From assembly GCA_002205965.3 (NCBI GenBank), contig NADL03000089.1:248001-312000 (forward strand): a stretch of DNA of 64,000 bases. Reading direction: 5' to 3'. The notes beneath the pieces are model-generated. The model searched no databases, was not told the origin of the DNA, and saw only the letters and a list, made by a program, of their open reading frames with translations. Positions 34,365 to 47,149 of the stretch are shown here, piece after piece; positions within the stretch are counted from its first letter, which is position 1; the number at the start of each line of letters is the position of its first letter. The position numbers were made by a program, and so were the translations under genes. Source of the stretch: Kappaphycus alvarezii. Taxonomy: Eukaryota; Rhodophyta; Florideophyceae; Gigartinales; Solieriaceae.

Positions 34365-37300
34365 CTCCCCTTCAGCGCGCAAACATTCAGAAACGCCAAG
34401 CAGTGATCTATTTTTCTCGAACTTGACTCTATCCAAAGCCTCGGTCATACAGTCCACGACTAAGGCACTGCCAGGAATGTGCTCGAGCTTGATGCATCCG
34501 TTCCTAATATAATCCTTGGTCAGATGATAGCATACGTCAATTTTCTTTTTGCTTTGCGTGATTTTAGCATCTTTAGCTAGTCCAATAGACATCTTGTTAT
34601 CCGCTTTAACCACGATTGCCTCGTCGTCAAGATCAAAGCTTTGCTTGGGCTCTCTAGCCCAAATCTCCTCTCTTGTGCACAGTGCCTCCGCAATTTATTC
34701 TGCCTCCATAGTCGAGGCAGCAACGACCTTCTGCAAACTTGACTTTCAACTGAATGCTGTAGATCCAATCGTGAACACGAGTCCTCCCGTTGACTTCCGC
34801 TTACTCTTGTCTCCAGCCCAGTCCGCGTCCGTGTATCAATAAAATCGCAACCTTTACGTCGTCTATAACAAAGTCCATAATTCACTGTACGCTTCAGGTA
34901 ACTGAGAACCTGCTTGGCAGATTTCCAATGCTGCTCACCGTAACTGTAGTTATCTTGACAAATTGGATACGGCAAACATGATGTCTGACCTATTGCTTAC
35001 TGTCACATACATGAGACAACCTATCAACTCACGGTACGGAACAGGGACTTGTAAAAAACTAGTAGGAGAAAGACTGGGACCTGCATACATCGGAATGTGA
35101 GAACCATATGAGCCTTCCATTCCGAAACTTCTTAGGAGTTTTTCAACATACCCCGCTTGCGTGAGCGCGAGCGTCCCGTCGGCTTCATTCCTCGTGATCT
35201 TGATTCTAAGAAAGTACCGCGCATCGCCTAGGCCATGGACCTCAAAGACCTTCTGTAACGTATACTTAACTCTCTGACAAAACTCTTAGCTCTTCCCAAC
35301 AATTAGGGCATGATCTACGTAAAACAATAAGTACTCAAATTCACCAAAATCATCCAATTATCTCAATAGAAAAGGGTCTGCCTCTGATTGTGTGAATCCA
35401 CGGGATTCTAGAAGTGCATTCAGTGCCTCATATCATAACTTCGAGGTATTTTTCAGTCCATATAAGGCCCGTAACAATTTTAAACCATTATTGTTCCAAC
35501 AGGGCACTCAGAACCGGCTCCAAAGTCGATGAAGAATTTGAGGCAGCTCCGAGTGGAGTTCCTCATCAAGTTTTCCATACATAAAAGCTGTCTTGATATC
35601 CATGTGTTTCAACTGCGGTCAGAAATGCGCCACAAGTCCACCAGAAAACGTACAGTTTCAAATTTGACGACTGCTGAAAATAATTCATCATAGTCAATCC
35701 CCTTTTGCTGAGTAAAAACTTTAGCCACCATCCGCGCCTTTCTTCGAATAAGCATACCACTCGCGTTCTCTTTTGTAGTGTAAACCCAACGGGACTTAAC
35801 TATATTCCTACCATCTGGGGGATCTGATACAACAAATAACTCCCTGTCAATGATGGATTGCATTTATTCGGCCATGGCATCGGTCCATTCGTCCCGTTTA
35901 CTACCACGCATATCCTCTGCATAAGACTCGGGCACATGCTGGTCACTTACGTTGTCAACTTCCTGAGCAGTCGGAAAGGCCAACATGCCATTATCCTCGT
36001 AACATCGTAGGCGTCCAGGGTTCCGAGGTGGATTTTTTCTCACTTTCGGTGGCTGCTCTTTGGTCTCCGAACTTTCGATGACGTCTTTTTCTTCTCTTCC
36101 ATCATGACCATCACCAACATTCACTCCTACTGCCTGCATATTATCAACCAAATCAGCATCAGCGCTACTGCCAACCTCAGGAGCAGGCAACTTCTTTGGC
36201 ATTCTCTCCATAAACGTAACGTCCCGTGATATAGAGACCCGATACAATTGGGGAACAAAGATCCGATACGCCTGGCTGCCATCATAGCCAACATGAATTC
36301 CATCCCAAACTTTCTTATCGAACTTCCCCTTCATATAGCGACCGGCTCCTTGACCTTCACCTCACAACCAAAAATTCTTAACTCCGAGAGATCTGGCTTT
36401 CGTCCAGTAATTATCTCAAAGGGTGCCTTTCACGCAAAGATGGATGAGTGGCGTTTGTGAACGTGCGGCTGTAAACAAAAAAGACTGCATTCAATTCCTC
36501 AGCCCACAAAATTTTGTGGTTTTTCAAATTACTCAATGCATGCAGCTCCTCCAATATAGTTCGCGTAAGTTCAGTAAGCGTTCAATTGAACCTTTCGGCT
36601 CTAACATTCAATTCTGGGCAATAAGGCAGGGTGGCTGATGGCCAACACCTTTCGTGGCGAAATAACTCTCAAGATCCTTGCTCATGTACTGGTTTGCCCT
36701 GTCAGTGCGAACTTGTCCCAAGCGCTTCCCCGTCATGTTTTCAACCCTTTCAATCAGTACAGTGAAGGCCAATTTTGCGTCATACTTCTGCACTAGCTGC
36801 GCGCACATCTCTGCCCTGGAAGCGTCGTCAAGAAACGACATATTGTACCTAGATCCGTCTTGAGCTGTCGGTTCAATTGGTCCCATTATGTCGGTGTGCA
36901 CCAGATCAAGAACTTCAGTAACCTTCTTTTCGCGTCCATTGTGGGAATCGGCCTTCGCTTTCCCTGCACAGCACTTTTCGCAAACATTGTCATCTGTGCT
37001 CCTCTTTCCTCATGCCGCTAGCCCGTCAACCGCATTTAACTTGATCATTCGCGCAACGTATCAACCGAGGTATGAAAGGTTCGCCTATATATCAATTATT
37101 CTTCATTACTCGATACGAAGTTAAAGAATTAGTACGTAAAATACTCCGTGGTGGTTGCCTTCATCCCAACTAACTCGGTAATTCTGTGCGTCTTTCGGTA
37201 TCTCACCATAAGCATCTCGGATCCTACCACTGCCTGCATCGCATATGACCCACCTGGGAACTCAAACGTTATACCCGCCGCCTGTCCCTTAGGAAGCGAT

Positions 37301-38409
37301 ACAAGGCTTGCGCGAATGTTATGCATACACGCGACATCCCTCTGTTTAATGATTTTTGTCTTGCCCTCAACGAATTGCTCCAGTCGGATTGATCCATATC
37401 CAACTATTTCCATTTTTTAGTCTGCTGCCGCAGTCTGCACGGTTTTATTCCCCCTTCTATGTAATTATACAAAAAGGTTACGTTGGTTCGTCATTTGGCG
37501 GCTTGCACAGCCGTCCAGGAACCACTTGTCTCGAATACCATCAGCATCAGATACTTTCTGTGATGTTATGAATGCGAAACTTGCAAGACTTGCATGCAAG
37601 GGTGAATCATTGGATCCTGATCCTTCATTGCTGCGATTATTCCATTGTTACAGCTTTTAATTTACTTTTTCTGGGGGCTTCAGCCCACATGTGTACTTCC
37701 TTGACTTCGGATTGTAAAAGCAGTCCCTGACTAAGTGTCCTTTCTAGGTGCATAGATGGCACGCCTTGTTAGTGTCCTTGCGGTCGCTTGCGAGGAATCC
37801 ATTTGTCTTAGAGCTCTCGCGAGATCTTTCCTTATCTTTTCTCCCAAGCTCACGACTAATCTAATCCTCTCGGGCCTCAAGCCTGGAAAGCAATCCTTCA
37901 AAAGACAGGTCTTCTTCACCTTTCAAGACCATCCTCACCATTTCATAATCATCTTGTTTGCCACCGAGGAGAGCGAGCTTTTTATCACCGTCAGATACCT
38001 CATAACCACTCATGTGTAGTTAGTTCTCTATTTCGTGGATGCACTAAACAAAACCTCTAATGTTTTGATTCTCTTCCATCTGAAGTCCAAATAGACGCTT
38101 TCGAAGTGTCAGTTGACTAGCTTTGCACTTACTCTTGTGCATTTGTTGCAGTGTGTCCCACACCACTTTCGGCGAATCATTGGCCATCACGGCTGCCACG
38201 TGTTTGGTATCAATGTTGAGGATGATTTACTCAAGACACTGGCGTTTTTCTTGACGATGTTTTTCCTTTCCTCATTCACTCGTTGCTGGGGTGTCGCTGT
38301 CATCAAAATATTTCCAGGGGTCCTTCGCTTCTAGGAACTGTTGTGCTTGTATAGACTAGACGAGAAAATTCTTGTCTGTAAATTTCTCAATCGAATACTT
38401 AGTGCTCAT
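34314..38409 (-). pseudogene. copia gag-pol polyprotein, broken by stops and frame changes
   Basis: From ATG at 38409: a gag opening (MSTKYSIEKFTDKNFLV, stop, SIQAQQFLEAKDPW), a zinc knuckle (CHLCT*KGHLVRDC, about 37.7 kb), the gag-pre-integrase region (about 37.1-37.4 kb), and integrase with VHTDIMGPIEP, SFLDDASR and VRTDRANQY (about 36.6-36.9 kb). Reverse transcriptase follows with ARMVAKVFTQQKGIDYDELF (about 35.7 kb), and then RNase H with LSYLKRTVNYGLCYRR and the C-terminal LEHIPGSALVVDC (34.4-34.9 kb). Several in-frame stops, mostly TAG, and frame changes make it inactive. The domain order integrase before reverse transcriptase places it in copia rather than gypsy. Confidence 0.9.
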
Positions 38410-38517
38410 CTTGTTTCTCTTAGCATCTGCGATTCGCTGGGCCCATAATCTGTGAAAGAAAATTGGGTTCAAAGATGGGCACTTGAGTGACTCAGATAAA
38501 CAAACAACAACTCTACT

Positions 38518-38721
38518 TGGTACAACTTCGGTATCCGAAACTTATCCATCCGGTGGAATCTCAGTGAGTTAAGTACTAGTATCTAATCATAAAGTCCCAA
38601 AGGGCGCCACGTACGAGATAGCCCAAGTGCTAGTCTTACATGTACGTTCAATAAACTTCAGTAGTGCAGCTCAATCTACTGACACTGCAACCTCGGTAGC
38701 ATGCGTGCTGCATTCTCAACA
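38518..38721 (-). repeat. copia 5' LTR
   Basis: Upstream LTR in element orientation, TG...CA ends on the minus strand. It shares TTAAGTACTAGTATCTAATC and AAAGTCCCAAAGGGCGCCAC with the other LTR. Confidence 0.9.
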
Positions 38722-39045
38722 CGAGTCGATGGTCTGCGGGTCATTCACGTCCGCCAGCGGGGCATTGTGTAGTGACCGCATTGCCTTGCCGTATCGCGCA
38801 TCCTTGCAAAACACTTCGGCGCGGCGCGCCCGGCGCATGGTGCTGGACTCGGGCAGGGGGCGGTGTTGCTCAGTCCATATGGTACGAGCGTGGTGAGCCT
38901 GTAGGGCTTCTGACCAGAATGATGCCCATTTGCCCCCAGGTTGAGCCCGGCGGATGCGCTCGGTCAGCGCCTCTCGTTGTATGTTCGGATGCTGCCGTCC
39001 GACTTCACCTCGGCATCTTTTGTTCCAACCAAACACACACATAAG
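38722..39045 (-). mobile_element. retrotransposon fragment (region before reverse transcriptase)
   Basis: The minus strand reads RRARRAEVFCKDARYGKAMR, then SLHNAPLADVNDPQTID, a conserved block that in related reverse-transcriptase proteins lies just before the polymerase domain. The frame runs straight into the copia LTR, so the copia element probably inserted here or the two were joined by rearrangement. The matching polymerase part is not found on the other side of copia. Confidence 0.5.
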
Positions 39046-40592
39046 AGCAGATGACCGATGCAGTTCTCAGGGAATTCTATGAGAAGCTGCGTCAGGGCGA
39101 CACCCGCACATGAGCCTTTCAGGCATCCATGAAACTACTGTTGGGCGCGTGCGGATCGTAACGGATTTTTTTGTCGCCGTCATCTACCGACTTTTAATTT
39201 ACTGTACTAACTTCCCTTGTCCGAGTTTGCTTGTAGTCCTGGTCCTTCCTCGCCCTCCCTGACCCTTGCTTATCCTTACCGCGGTACTCTCCAAATTCGC
39301 TTCCATTTTATATAGATATTTTTATGCTGTATCTACCCCCTCTAAATCGATCCCGAATCAAGTTCTCTTTTTTCCTTTTCGCTTACCTCCTCCTCCAAAT
39401 TCATTTTTTTGAAAAATGGCGCAAATGCACTACTACAAATTCCCTTGTAGATTTATTTTACCTATTCCAAATCTAAAGAATGCGCCCTCGGGAGCCTATT
39501 TAAACCCCTTAATTCCAAGTTTCAAACGTCCCCGATCATTTTACTCACCACCCCTCTTCCTTCAAAACACCCTCAATTGCCTACCACTCCCCAAAGCCCC
39601 CACCAAAATGGACCACCTATGCCCCTCCGAAGTCATTTCCAAAAATCGCCACCCCGCTCCCTAAAATCCATTCCCCTACTCCCTTTCGGACCTACTGGCC
39701 GTGATGACTACCTACGCCGAAAAACCAAAGAGAAGGTGATCGAATTCGTGCGTCGCTTTTTCGTCGAGGATGACGCGGAATAGGTAGGTGAGGGGCAAGA
39801 GTGGGAAGTCGAGGGGGGAGCTGGGGAGACCTTCGAGGAGTGGGCAGCCCCGGAATTGGTCTACGAGGTTGACAAGGAGGATGATGAAGAGGAAGATGAC
39901 GAGGATGACGAGGAGGATGACGAGGAGGGAGACATGGGAAGTGTAGGATTAGTGGGGCCAGGGCTGAACGGTATGGACCACGTGGTCCCGACGCTGGAAC
40001 CGGAGGGGGCATCTTTAGTGCTTTAGATATCTCCCAGGAGGAAATAGAGAGTTATGAGCCGTTTGCAGATATTTTTGGGGACTCTTGGGCGGCATGGATA
40101 TATTGGAGAAGTTTTTTGGGTCTGATCTAGAGAATGGGAAATAAGAGAACCAGATCGATTGTTCGTTTCCTAAGTATCTTTTGTTTAGAGTATATCATCC
40201 ACACAAAGTGTTTTTATGCATTTTCTGGTATCTTCTGTAGTTTTGCTCGGACTTTAGCGGTAGCCGAAAGTCTTTATAAGTTGAGTAAACTGCTTCCTCA
40301 TGGAGAGGTCAAGCAAGTTAGCGGAAAACTTCTAGTCAAGTCCCGAGTAGTAGGAAGTTTAGAGTCAACTGCAGACCCAAGAAAAGTTTTTCTTACGCTG
40401 GTCGCAGAGCATCAGTGGTAGACCCTACCCCTTCCATACTTGCTTGTAGCACTCTCAAATTTCTTCCTTATCCACTCCTTTTTGCTCGTCCAACTATATC
40501 ACGGTAGCACTTTTGTCGCTTGCAACATCTCCTTCTTGGGGTAATCGGTTCTGACTATCTCTTCTCCCGACGATTTACCCCCATCAGAATGT
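39046..40592. other. intergenic or decayed element sequence with an acidic coding tract
   Basis: A plus-strand frame from about 39,577 reads RRKTKEKVIEFVRRFFVEDD, meets a TAG at 39781, and continues in the same frame through an almost pure Asp/Glu tract (39,871-39,930) to a stop at 40026. It could be a gag-like or other element protein with one nonsense change. Frames at 40,134-40,421 show no motif. Confidence 0.4.
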
Positions 40593-41290
40593 GACCCGTA
40601 CTTGAACCTTTTGTTTGCCGATGATGGACTCCTCCTTGGCCTCGTTAATGAGATCTGCAAGCCCCTACGCGTCCTGATTCACGCCAGACTGGATTTCCAG
40701 TTCCACACAAAAACCTCCAACACCTTGGCATACTGGCCGTCTCTTTGTTCGGAAAAACTACGACAGCTACGACGTGTACCCATGCTCTCCATCCCCAATG
40801 AGAACGGTATCACTGTCCATGGCGCGCCCCTCGGCTCCGATGATTACATGCGCTCCTTTCGCAAGCCTCGAATGGACCTTTGCGACAACATGCTCTCAAC
40901 CCTCCTCAATATCTCCCACCCCCGACCCGCTTTCCATTTACACCGACTCTGCGCCTCTGCCTGCAGAGTGTAGCATGCTTTCCGGCTCATCCCCCCAAAG
41001 ATCGCATACCCGTATGCTAGGGATTTAGACAAGGCCTAAATGGTGGCGTACTCCCGGCTCATTTCCCGTTACCCCACCACTCAGAGCATCCATCAAGTCC
41101 GCCTCCCCTTCCACCTCGGCAGGCATGGTTTCACGTCCCTCGCGCTCACCTTACCTGCTTCTTATGTGGCCAGCCTCATCGAGTCTGGAACCTTGCACCA
41201 CCCCGAACTCCCAGTCGTGGAGCGAGGAAATTCCTTTATTGGGAAGATAGGGTTTTCGACGGGCTCGAGGTGGCCTCCGCTTAATTACTG
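40593..41290 (+). mobile_element. retrotransposon reverse transcriptase fragment
   Basis: The translation contains LLFADDGLLLG, the FADD form of the polymerase active-site box, then NGITVHGAPLGSDDYM. After a stop at about 40,971 and a frame change come VRLPFHLGRHGFTSLAL and PASYVASL. The order and spacing match the palm and thumb regions of the same family as the pieces at 28.7-30.4 kb. No start or upstream fingers region is visible. It is abruptly followed by a gypsy integrase, so the two were brought together by nesting or deletion. Confidence 0.7.
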
Positions 41291-41314
41291 AGATGCATTA
41301 ATTACTGAGATACA

Positions 41315-42770
41315 GACAAGGAATCTATTCTGTATTTATATCATGACAAGATAGGACACTGGAACGCTGAATCTACCCGACTTGTTGTCTTTTCTCGTTT
41401 CTGGTGGCCTGGTATGTACCGTGAACTCCACGATTACGTTAAGATCTGTAACGAGTGGCAGAAGACTTCCCCGTTACCGAAGCATAAGACGAGCCATCGT
41501 ACTCCGATATCGTCTTTGCTTGATGTCTTCTCAATCGACTTCGCGGGTCCGCCCCCTGAATCATCGAATGGGAACCGCTACATCCTCATTTCCATAGAGC
41601 ACCTGACTGAATGGCCGACAGGTACAACTCCCAAAGAGGCTAACGTCGACGCCCTCATCGAATTTGTCAGCACAAAACTCATATGTTCTTTCCGTGCCCG
41701 GAAGTACATTGTCTCCGATAATGATACTTGTTTCACCACAGGAGCCTTCAAAACATTCATTAAGGCGCATAAGATATAATGAAAAACGGTACTTTCTTAC
41801 GCCCCAATATCAAATGGAAGGGCGTAGCGGATGGTTAGAGCAATTAAGAGGTTTCCAAGGAAGATGTCCCTTTCCAAGCCAGAAGAATGGGACAAGGTCC
41901 TTCCTTGGATAATATACTTAGCCGTCGAATAAGCAGTAGCAAGACAAGTCTGTTCGAAATACTGTATGGAGTACCAACGCATATGGAATTTGACCTGTGA
42001 TTCTCTTTTAGCAGAGACACTTCAGACATACATCGCGAGATGGAGTTGTTAGCCATTTCTAACAATCGCGCGTATCGCTACCTAATCTGCTAGCTCCTCT
42101 ATGAAGTCACCGAAGCAAATTTGATGTTGAGAACTCATTACTAGCTGCCACAAGTGCTTCGATAAACCCAAATGTCAAGTGGCTGGCCCTAAACTCTCCT
42201 TACTACGGTCATTGTGTAGTAGCAGAAGCAAAACGTCCTCTCTAAAGTTTATTTTGTCGTTTAGGGTGCAAGTATCGCTTAGAAACGCACTACAGCGTTT
42301 TGATAGGATACTCGGTGCCTCAGGGGAAGAACTCACCCGGACTCCGTCCTGAAACTAACATTTTCTCGGAGTTAACACACTCAATTGTACCTGGATATTT
42401 ATTCTCTTATGCATACGATCGTCCAAGTCCTGAACGCTGTTGGAATCAATTATCATGCTGCATTAGTTCTACTAAAGGGTCAGAATCTTTCATTCATAGC
42501 TACTCGTATCAAGTAGAATTATCCAGGAATTCAGTACGGATCACTACTCGTCTTCGGTTGCTTATTACGCCCCCGACACCTCTTCTTCTTTATGCGAAGA
42601 TCCGAACTAAGAAAGATCCCAGACGCTTGCCACACAGGGCAGACTCCACACATATCGTCGAAGTATGCGTACTCTTTCTTGTTTGGAAATGGAAAACATA
42701 TGGAAAGAACTTCGGGTCGGTGGAAACGCATTGCTTTCCGCTCTTTATATTCTTACATTCGACCTAGAGA
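41315..42770 (+). mobile_element. Ty3/gypsy integrase and 3' remnant
   Basis: An open frame from 41315 to 41779 begins with the integrase zinc region (HDKIGHWNAESTRLV, then WWPGMYRELHDYVKICNEWQ; the last zinc Cys is replaced by Trp) and enters the catalytic core with DVFSIDFAGPPP (first Asp) and YIVSDNDTCF (second Asp). After two stops it continues SYAPISNGRA*RMVRAIKR, where the catalytic Glu is itself a stop. Then come WDKVLPWIIYLAV and, in another frame, FEILYGVPTHMEF. Further 3' pieces (NSPYYGHCVVAEAK) run to about 42.3 kb and beyond. It is inactive. No LTR is recognised. Confidence 0.82.
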
Positions 42771-45608
42771 TCTCCGAGCATCAAGACAGATCGCGTTCTT
42801 TGGGCCGCTGGTATCCACAACTGAAATCACAAAAGCGCTTTGCGTCTCTGGATTTTCAGGCAGTTCCATTAAGTAACAGACACCAATGTTTACCCACTGA
42901 TTCAAATTGGGACTTAAAATCCGTTGAGGTGGAACTTCTTGCGGCCGACCGAGGAGAGAAAAGCTGAAAGTGCAGGGATAATATTGATCCAAATTCTTCG
43001 CAGATGAGCGAAAAGAGAGATAACGGGGATAATATCCGAGATGAAGGAAAATATTATACCCTAAAGTTCCTTCGTTCTCCCAAAAAATTTGTGCGAACTC
43101 CGGACAAGCCATGAGATATAACTTATTCGCAAGAGCGACACCCATACAACAGCCCTTGTGATCACGGAAGGGTAAATGCCTTGCAAAAAGTAAGCTGAGG
43201 CCAAAGGACATAAAGTGCGGGAGCGGGACTCATCAATCTTCATCCATCTGCCCAGGTTGTTCTTGCACCGTTTTTGCATGAAAATATGGCTTGCTCCCTT
43301 GTACGAATTAGTTGGGAGAGCACGGAGCTCACAGAATTCAAAGCATTGTCCGATAGGGAGAAGAACTGAAATAGCATGGTGGACAAGTCTACGTGGTACT
43401 CCTCGTCAGAGCTCGCACGTAGAAACAAGAGACTTGATCGGAACTCTATTTGGTGGCCGGAGGAGATAATTTGACTTTGAAAAAGATCCAGTTCTATTCT
43501 TTGTATTTCTCGTACACATCCTTATTATTTACAATAATATTTGGACCTAGAAGGTACATATCATCTTTGTCAAGACGAGAAATCTTTAGGTTGCCCGAAC
43601 CCAATCAAGGGAGAAAAATATTAATATGACGGCACAGGAGATTCCCGAATTCAGACTCTGGGAACACCACATCATCTGGAAGGTAGTCAAATTCTTCGAT
43701 CTTCATCACACCGTTAATGTCTTGCTTGAACTCCGGAAACGAGTGTACATTCTTCACACCACCAAATTAAATGTAAAAGGTGTCCCTGGACTTCTTCCAG
43801 ACGGCTTTGATGTCACTATGGCCAGAGTAGGTCCGCAAATTTTCCTTAACGTCCCCTTGGCGAGATGTTCAGGCTTCGAGATGGTCTAACCTGCGATTGG
43901 ACTTGAATCTAAGTGTTCCATCCAGCAGTCGTCGCATTTTGTGTGTATGTCGCCGGAGAAATTTATTTTGTACTTATTGGAGATTTAAGTCCTTTGCGCT
44001 CCGAAATTTGGGAAGCCATTGAACCCATTCTCAACATATATCGTGCTTTGGACACTTATACTTATACGACTGATGGTGCGCTTTCGCTGCGAACTGTTTC
44101 TGACCCCTTGTTTCCGGCTTCCCTAGTGGAATGATTCGCAACTATTTTGTCCTTTTCGTACGTCGTTAATGTTTGCAGCACTGAAGAAGCTGCTGGAAGG
44201 GGAGAAAGATCGAGACCAGGAAGGGGAGAGCTTTAGGCGCACACAACGTAACCGCACGCACGACCGCACACGCACGGAACACCCCCACGCCAAAAATGGG
44301 CGTAAGAGGCATACGCTTCAACTATGTGGTGAAACTTCGTTCCACTTTACACAGACGCGACACAGAATAGACCGCTCAATCGAGATCGGGAAAGGTAGAC
44401 CGAAATGAGGAGGAGTCTTGGCGTGGTGGGTTGAGCCATGAAGAGACTGTGCCGGGTTTGTTAACAAGTGGGGGAAATGTGGCAGAGGTTATACGCGCAA
44501 GCGACAGGGCTGCACTGTGGTGGAAGGTAGGTTCTCATTTGGAATAATTAGCACTATAGGTACACGTGTATGATTTGAAATTATTTTGCACTATAGTACA
44601 GTATTAGACGCATCTTCCCCATACGGCTGCCGGGCGAGATGCAAGAAAACCAACCCAACAAAGGCCGCGAACTACCCAACCAGCTACCCTACTCTATATT
44701 CTCGCTTTACTTCCGCTTTCTCTTCCCCGCGCCGCTACTTTCGTCGCAACTACACCACCTCTCAACCCTGCCGACATCGCCACCCGCGACGCCTTCCTGT
44801 TTCCATCCATTAGCGTCCATCCCGTGCACGCGACGCGCCTACACTTCTCTTTTCATTTCTGCCGCCCCCCTCGGGCGCCTCAACTGCGGATCCCTTTCAG
44901 CCGCCCAACAGGTTGCTCTGTTTACCTGCACAGTGTCTAAAGGGCGGTCTGGTCCACATTTCGCACTTAATTATCATAACGGACTACTGCATTGCTAAGG
45001 GGGATAAACTGGGGTGTGTCAATGATTGAAATATAAGTTAGCCTTCGTTGTATTGCCGAGTGCTGTCGACAATTGAGGTACTGTATTTGCTACCAACAAA
45101 GGGCCCATTCTCATGTACTGTAAAGTACATGTACTGTACTGTACTAGACACTGTGGTGTACCGCACTGTACATACTGTTGGTCGCTTCTGAGGGGTCACC
45201 AAAAATCTGCCCTTTTCGACTACCTGTATGACGCTTTATGTTATCCGTTTTCTATGTTGTCAGCTACTGTAGTCTATAGTTATTTTCTACAGTATTTTAT
45301 CTATTTTTCAATTGTTACTGGCCTCGCGGCGTGTGGCTCTTGAACGGTCGACCACACCCGCGATTGTCAAATACAGTAAACAGTTCTGGCCGTTGATGGA
45401 AGTGGGGAACGGGGAGACAGGATGACGACAGAAACCTCCCCCCCTAAGGGTCCAACACATTTTTTAAATTTTTTACATCCCAACCCTATCACAAACTACT
45501 ACAGTACAGTACAGTAGAAAATGTCTGGTGCCAAAGGAAGCAGAAATTTTAAAAAAACCCCGGATTTTAGTTATTGAAGGATTGACGTTGGGAACATCTG
45601 TGCGGTAG
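42771..45608. other. gene-free region with small frames and repeats
   Basis: An ATG frame of 87 codons at 43626-43889 and a minus-strand frame at 42753-43211 have no motif I recognise. A GC-rich stretch rich in CGCAC and CCGCAC occurs near 44,235-44,290. A TACTGTAC cluster is at 45114-45178 and a smaller one at 45,497-45,515. The first part is probably the decayed 3' end of the gypsy element. Confidence 0.4.
45114..45178. repeat. TACTGTAC palindromic cluster
   Basis: It includes TGTACTGTAAAGTACATGTA followed by CTGTACTGTACTAG, which can fold back on itself. Confidence 0.85.
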
Positions 45609-46065
45609 GAGCAACCCTGTCGGTTATCCAAAATCGAAGTCCAACGGATTCTCGGACTTGAAACCGGTCAAGTTGCTCGCACCCGAAAAATTGGAACTCG
45701 ATTCCAATCCAAATAATTGGATTTTGGATTCCATCCAGGCAAAGCGTAGTCCAAAACAGGCACAATTGAACATTGTTTTGCCCGGATGGAATTCAACAGG
45801 CAAAATATCATCGAACGCCATCTCATTCGGTACAGTCGCAACCTCTACTGCAAAACATCTCGTGATCCCTTAATCCCCTGCAACAAAAATAGTGCTAATG
45901 AGAAACTCCGACATTAGAGCATAAAGCGAGTGCGCTAATTCCGTTTGGTGCCAAAAAGTTTTGTGCTCTCCTCATTCTTCTCCAGATGATTCCTTCATTT
46001 ATATCAACAGTGAGTTTCTCTTTTCCCCATACGCTTGCTTCTCGTAATCTTCTAGTAATTGAAGT

Positions 46066-47002
46066 ATGGGATCAAAAAAAGGCTGGAAATCTGAGAAGAG
46101 CGTTGCAGCACGAAAGGCGTACATCGCCGCGCCAGCAGACGTATAAAAAGCCCTAATTCTTGAGGTAAAAAAGGCTTAATCCCTCTTCGAACTATGGAGA
46201 CAGGACAGGGGAGGCTATTTTGCAGTTATAAAGGAAGTCAAGATGTGAGTCTTTAAAGTTTGAGGGAATTTTGGGGTCCACTATGCGCAGAAATCTCACT
46301 AGGAGACCGAGTGACGGAGACATAAAGAGAGCGGCCATAGCTATTTACAATGGAGAGGCGCAATTGTGCAACATTTACGCATTCTTGAACGACCCAACTT
46401 TGGACACCGGTCCGGCATTTCCCTTTTGGTATTGCCTGCTTTTCTGCCAAACGACACAGGCTCAGTCGCTTGTACTAGGTTCAAAAGCTCAAGTGGAAAT
46501 TACTACCTCGTAAGTTGACGCCGTTGCTCAGGCAGATGCTTCCGTTCAATCAGCCAACAATTCTTTGCCACCTAGAGAGGAGAAAGTAGGAGGTCGACCC
46601 AACAAGGTTGGCTCTGTTGTGTTGCCTAGGCCCTCTTCCACTGATAGATCTATAGGAACCAAGAGTTATGAAGCAGTAGAGCAGTAAACCGCGGCCCTAA
46701 AACATGGTGCTGATGGAATTGCCAAAATGGCCGTTGCCTCGCAAAAGCGCGTGAAGATTGCCCAAGAGCTAGTGAACATCGAGAAGGGCAACTAGATGAT
46801 GAAATTATTCTCCTTGCCTGGGACGGACCCAGCAATAAGGGAGCGGTTCTTGAACGACTCTCAGCCGAAAGCACTAAGTGCTATCGAGGGTAGTGTCCCT
46901 ACGCCTCCACCTCCGACGATACCAGCTGTTGTCCCTTCTTCGGAAAATGTTGAAGACCATGAGCTTTCTCCGGATCCGGTCTCAAATGCATTCAAATTTT
47001 AG
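46066..47002 (+). pseudogene. Harbinger accessory protein, copy 2, broken
   Basis: From ATG at 46066 it reads GSKKGWKSEKSVAARKAYIA, comparable to the lysine-rich start of the copy-1 accessory frame. After stops and frame changes it ends VASQKRVKIAQELVNIEKGN, stop, MMKLFSLPGTDPAIRERFLN, then a proline-rich tail. The matching amphipathic end in copy 1 supports homology. A DNA-binding role is inferred from the two-gene structure of Harbinger elements. Confidence 0.55.
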
Positions 47003-47149
47003 AACAAACTCAGCGACTTGCTGAATTGAAAGGCGTGGCATTAGTTATTTTTACTTCGTCGATGGACCATACTTTTGTGGCCTCCTTCCTAGCGCCTGGC
47101 AGGTGAGGAAAAGTAAGAAGGCATTTGGAGGAGAGGCGATGTGAGATAT

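Larger units (their letters stand above)
34160..38721 (-). mobile_element. Ty1/copia LTR retrotransposon, near full length, decayed
   Basis: Two direct repeats of about 205 bases (34160-34364 and 38518-38721) bound 4.15 kb. Read on the minus strand they begin TGTTGAGAATGCAGCACGC and end ...GAAGTTG(T/G)(A)CCA, the TG...CA form of LTRs. Between them the minus strand encodes gag, integrase, reverse transcriptase and RNase H in copia order. The LTRs differ at roughly 8 percent of positions and no matching 5-bp target duplication is visible, so it is an old insertion or has been rearranged. Confidence 0.92.

Noticed and set aside
42753-43211. 152-codon minus-strand frame near the gypsy remnant
   Set aside because: No motif and no match elsewhere in the window; overlaps plus-strand element remains.
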